Assembly (NCBI GenBank): GCA_023428365.1
Contig: JAEYYQ010000004.1
Span: 1-5,458 of the forward strand
DNA from: Pseudomonadota bacterium
GTDB lineage: Bacteria; Pseudomonadota; Alphaproteobacteria; Rhizobiales; Hyphomicrobiaceae
Length of the DNA stretch: 5,458 nt
Direction: 5' to 3'
How positions within the stretch are numbered: position 1 is the stretch's first letter; every line of letters starts with the position of its first letter. Shown piece by piece: positions 5,071-5,458 of the stretch. Below the pieces are notes generated by a model. It had not been told where the DNA came from and ran no database searches. It saw only the letters and a list, made by a program, of their open reading frames with translations. The translations under genes and the position numbers were made by a program.

Positions 5071-5458
5071 TCACTCCGGACGGCCGATGCCCAGCAGCCC
5101 GGAATCCCAACCCGCCGTGGTTGCGCCAACGTTGTAGGTGGATTCGAGGAAGGTCAGCAGGTTCGGGATTGGCGGATTGGCGCAGGTCGCTGTAGTCTAG
5201 GAGGAACTCGCCCATGCTAGCGTCCCATCGCGCGGCTTTCGGACCGACCTTCGCGTTCTCGATCCCTTTCGGCTGAGGGTAGGTGAAAGAGTAGAACGCG
5301 GGCTTGGGATAAGAGTTATTGCCTGACCACCATCCCATCTCCATCAACTCTGCATTCATTGCATTGCGCCGAATGAAGCCGGTATTTGGAGCCGGCGAAG
5401 CAGGCTTGCCGTTGTAGAAAGCCACGCGAATATCCATCGTCCCCCACATCAGGCCGAT
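5071..5458 (-). pseudogene. DUF5996 family protein, C-terminal part, frameshifted (partial)
   Basis: The frame enters from the right edge. MWGTMDIRVAFYNGK, GKPASPAPN, then FYSFTYPQPKG and MGEFLLDYSDLR in order match the C-terminal third of DUF5996 proteins (usually about 300 residues, function unknown). After SANPE the open frame runs on to a stop at 5015 with Arg/Pro-rich sequence unlike the family. One frame over, immediately after the GAA codon at 5164-5162, the sequence reads LLTFLESTYNVGATTAGWD to a TGA at 5073-5071, which is the expected family ending. A one-base insertion (or two-base loss) near 5161 therefore explains both halves. Either the gene is a pseudogene or there is a sequencing error. 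The N-terminal part lies outside the window, so its state is unknown. There is no operon partner within 260 bases downstream. Confidence 0.72.

Overview
The window looks like a piece of an alphaproteobacterial chromosome, probably from the Hyphomicrobiales (Bradyrhizobium/Afipia/Nitrobacter-like). This is inferred from moderately high G+C, the style of the TonB-family protein and the gene types present; no rRNA or other phylogenetic marker is here to prove it. Almost everything is coded on the minus strand. There are no tRNAs, rRNAs, CRISPR arrays, transposases or recognisable mobile-element ends.

Layout, left to right (minus strand unless stated). At 1-65 is the extreme N-terminus of a probable membrane protein that runs off the edge. 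At 159-1097 is a TonB-family energy transducer with a transmembrane anchor, a Pro/Lys/Glu-rich spacer and a TonB C-terminal domain, preceded by a short intergenic stretch with small repeats. At 1239-1526 is a YciI-like (YCII domain) protein, and at 1589-2029 a small DedA-type membrane protein resembling E. coli YqaA. At 2055-2300 is only the C-terminal end of an MFS transporter, with its last membrane helix and a His-rich tail. Abutting its broken end is a plus-strand ORF (2289-2651) of unknown function, convergent with the next block. That block is a PRC-barrel periplasmic protein (3979-4380) followed by a complete MFS transporter (2695-3927). They are separated by 51 bases holding a strong GC-rich hairpin; both appear to start at TTG codons with good Shine-Dalgarno sequences. 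At 4489-4689 is a YciE/DUF892 ferritin-like gene that has lost its middle, and at 5071-5458 the frameshifted C-terminal part of a DUF5996 protein running off the right edge.

How the genes relate: the PRC-barrel and MFS genes could be co-transcribed, with the hairpin reducing read-through. The MFS remnant, yqaA and yciI lie in the same direction with short gaps and probably once formed one transcription unit. The TonB-family gene has no ExbB/ExbD or receptor gene in view. The most striking trait is decay: three of about nine genes (MFS remnant, YciE, DUF5996) are visibly broken by three different lesions. This suggests a locus under relaxed selection or rearrangement. I did not find a convincing new multi-gene system. 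The best leads are the unassigned plus-strand ORF at the deletion-like junction and the internally deleted YciE.
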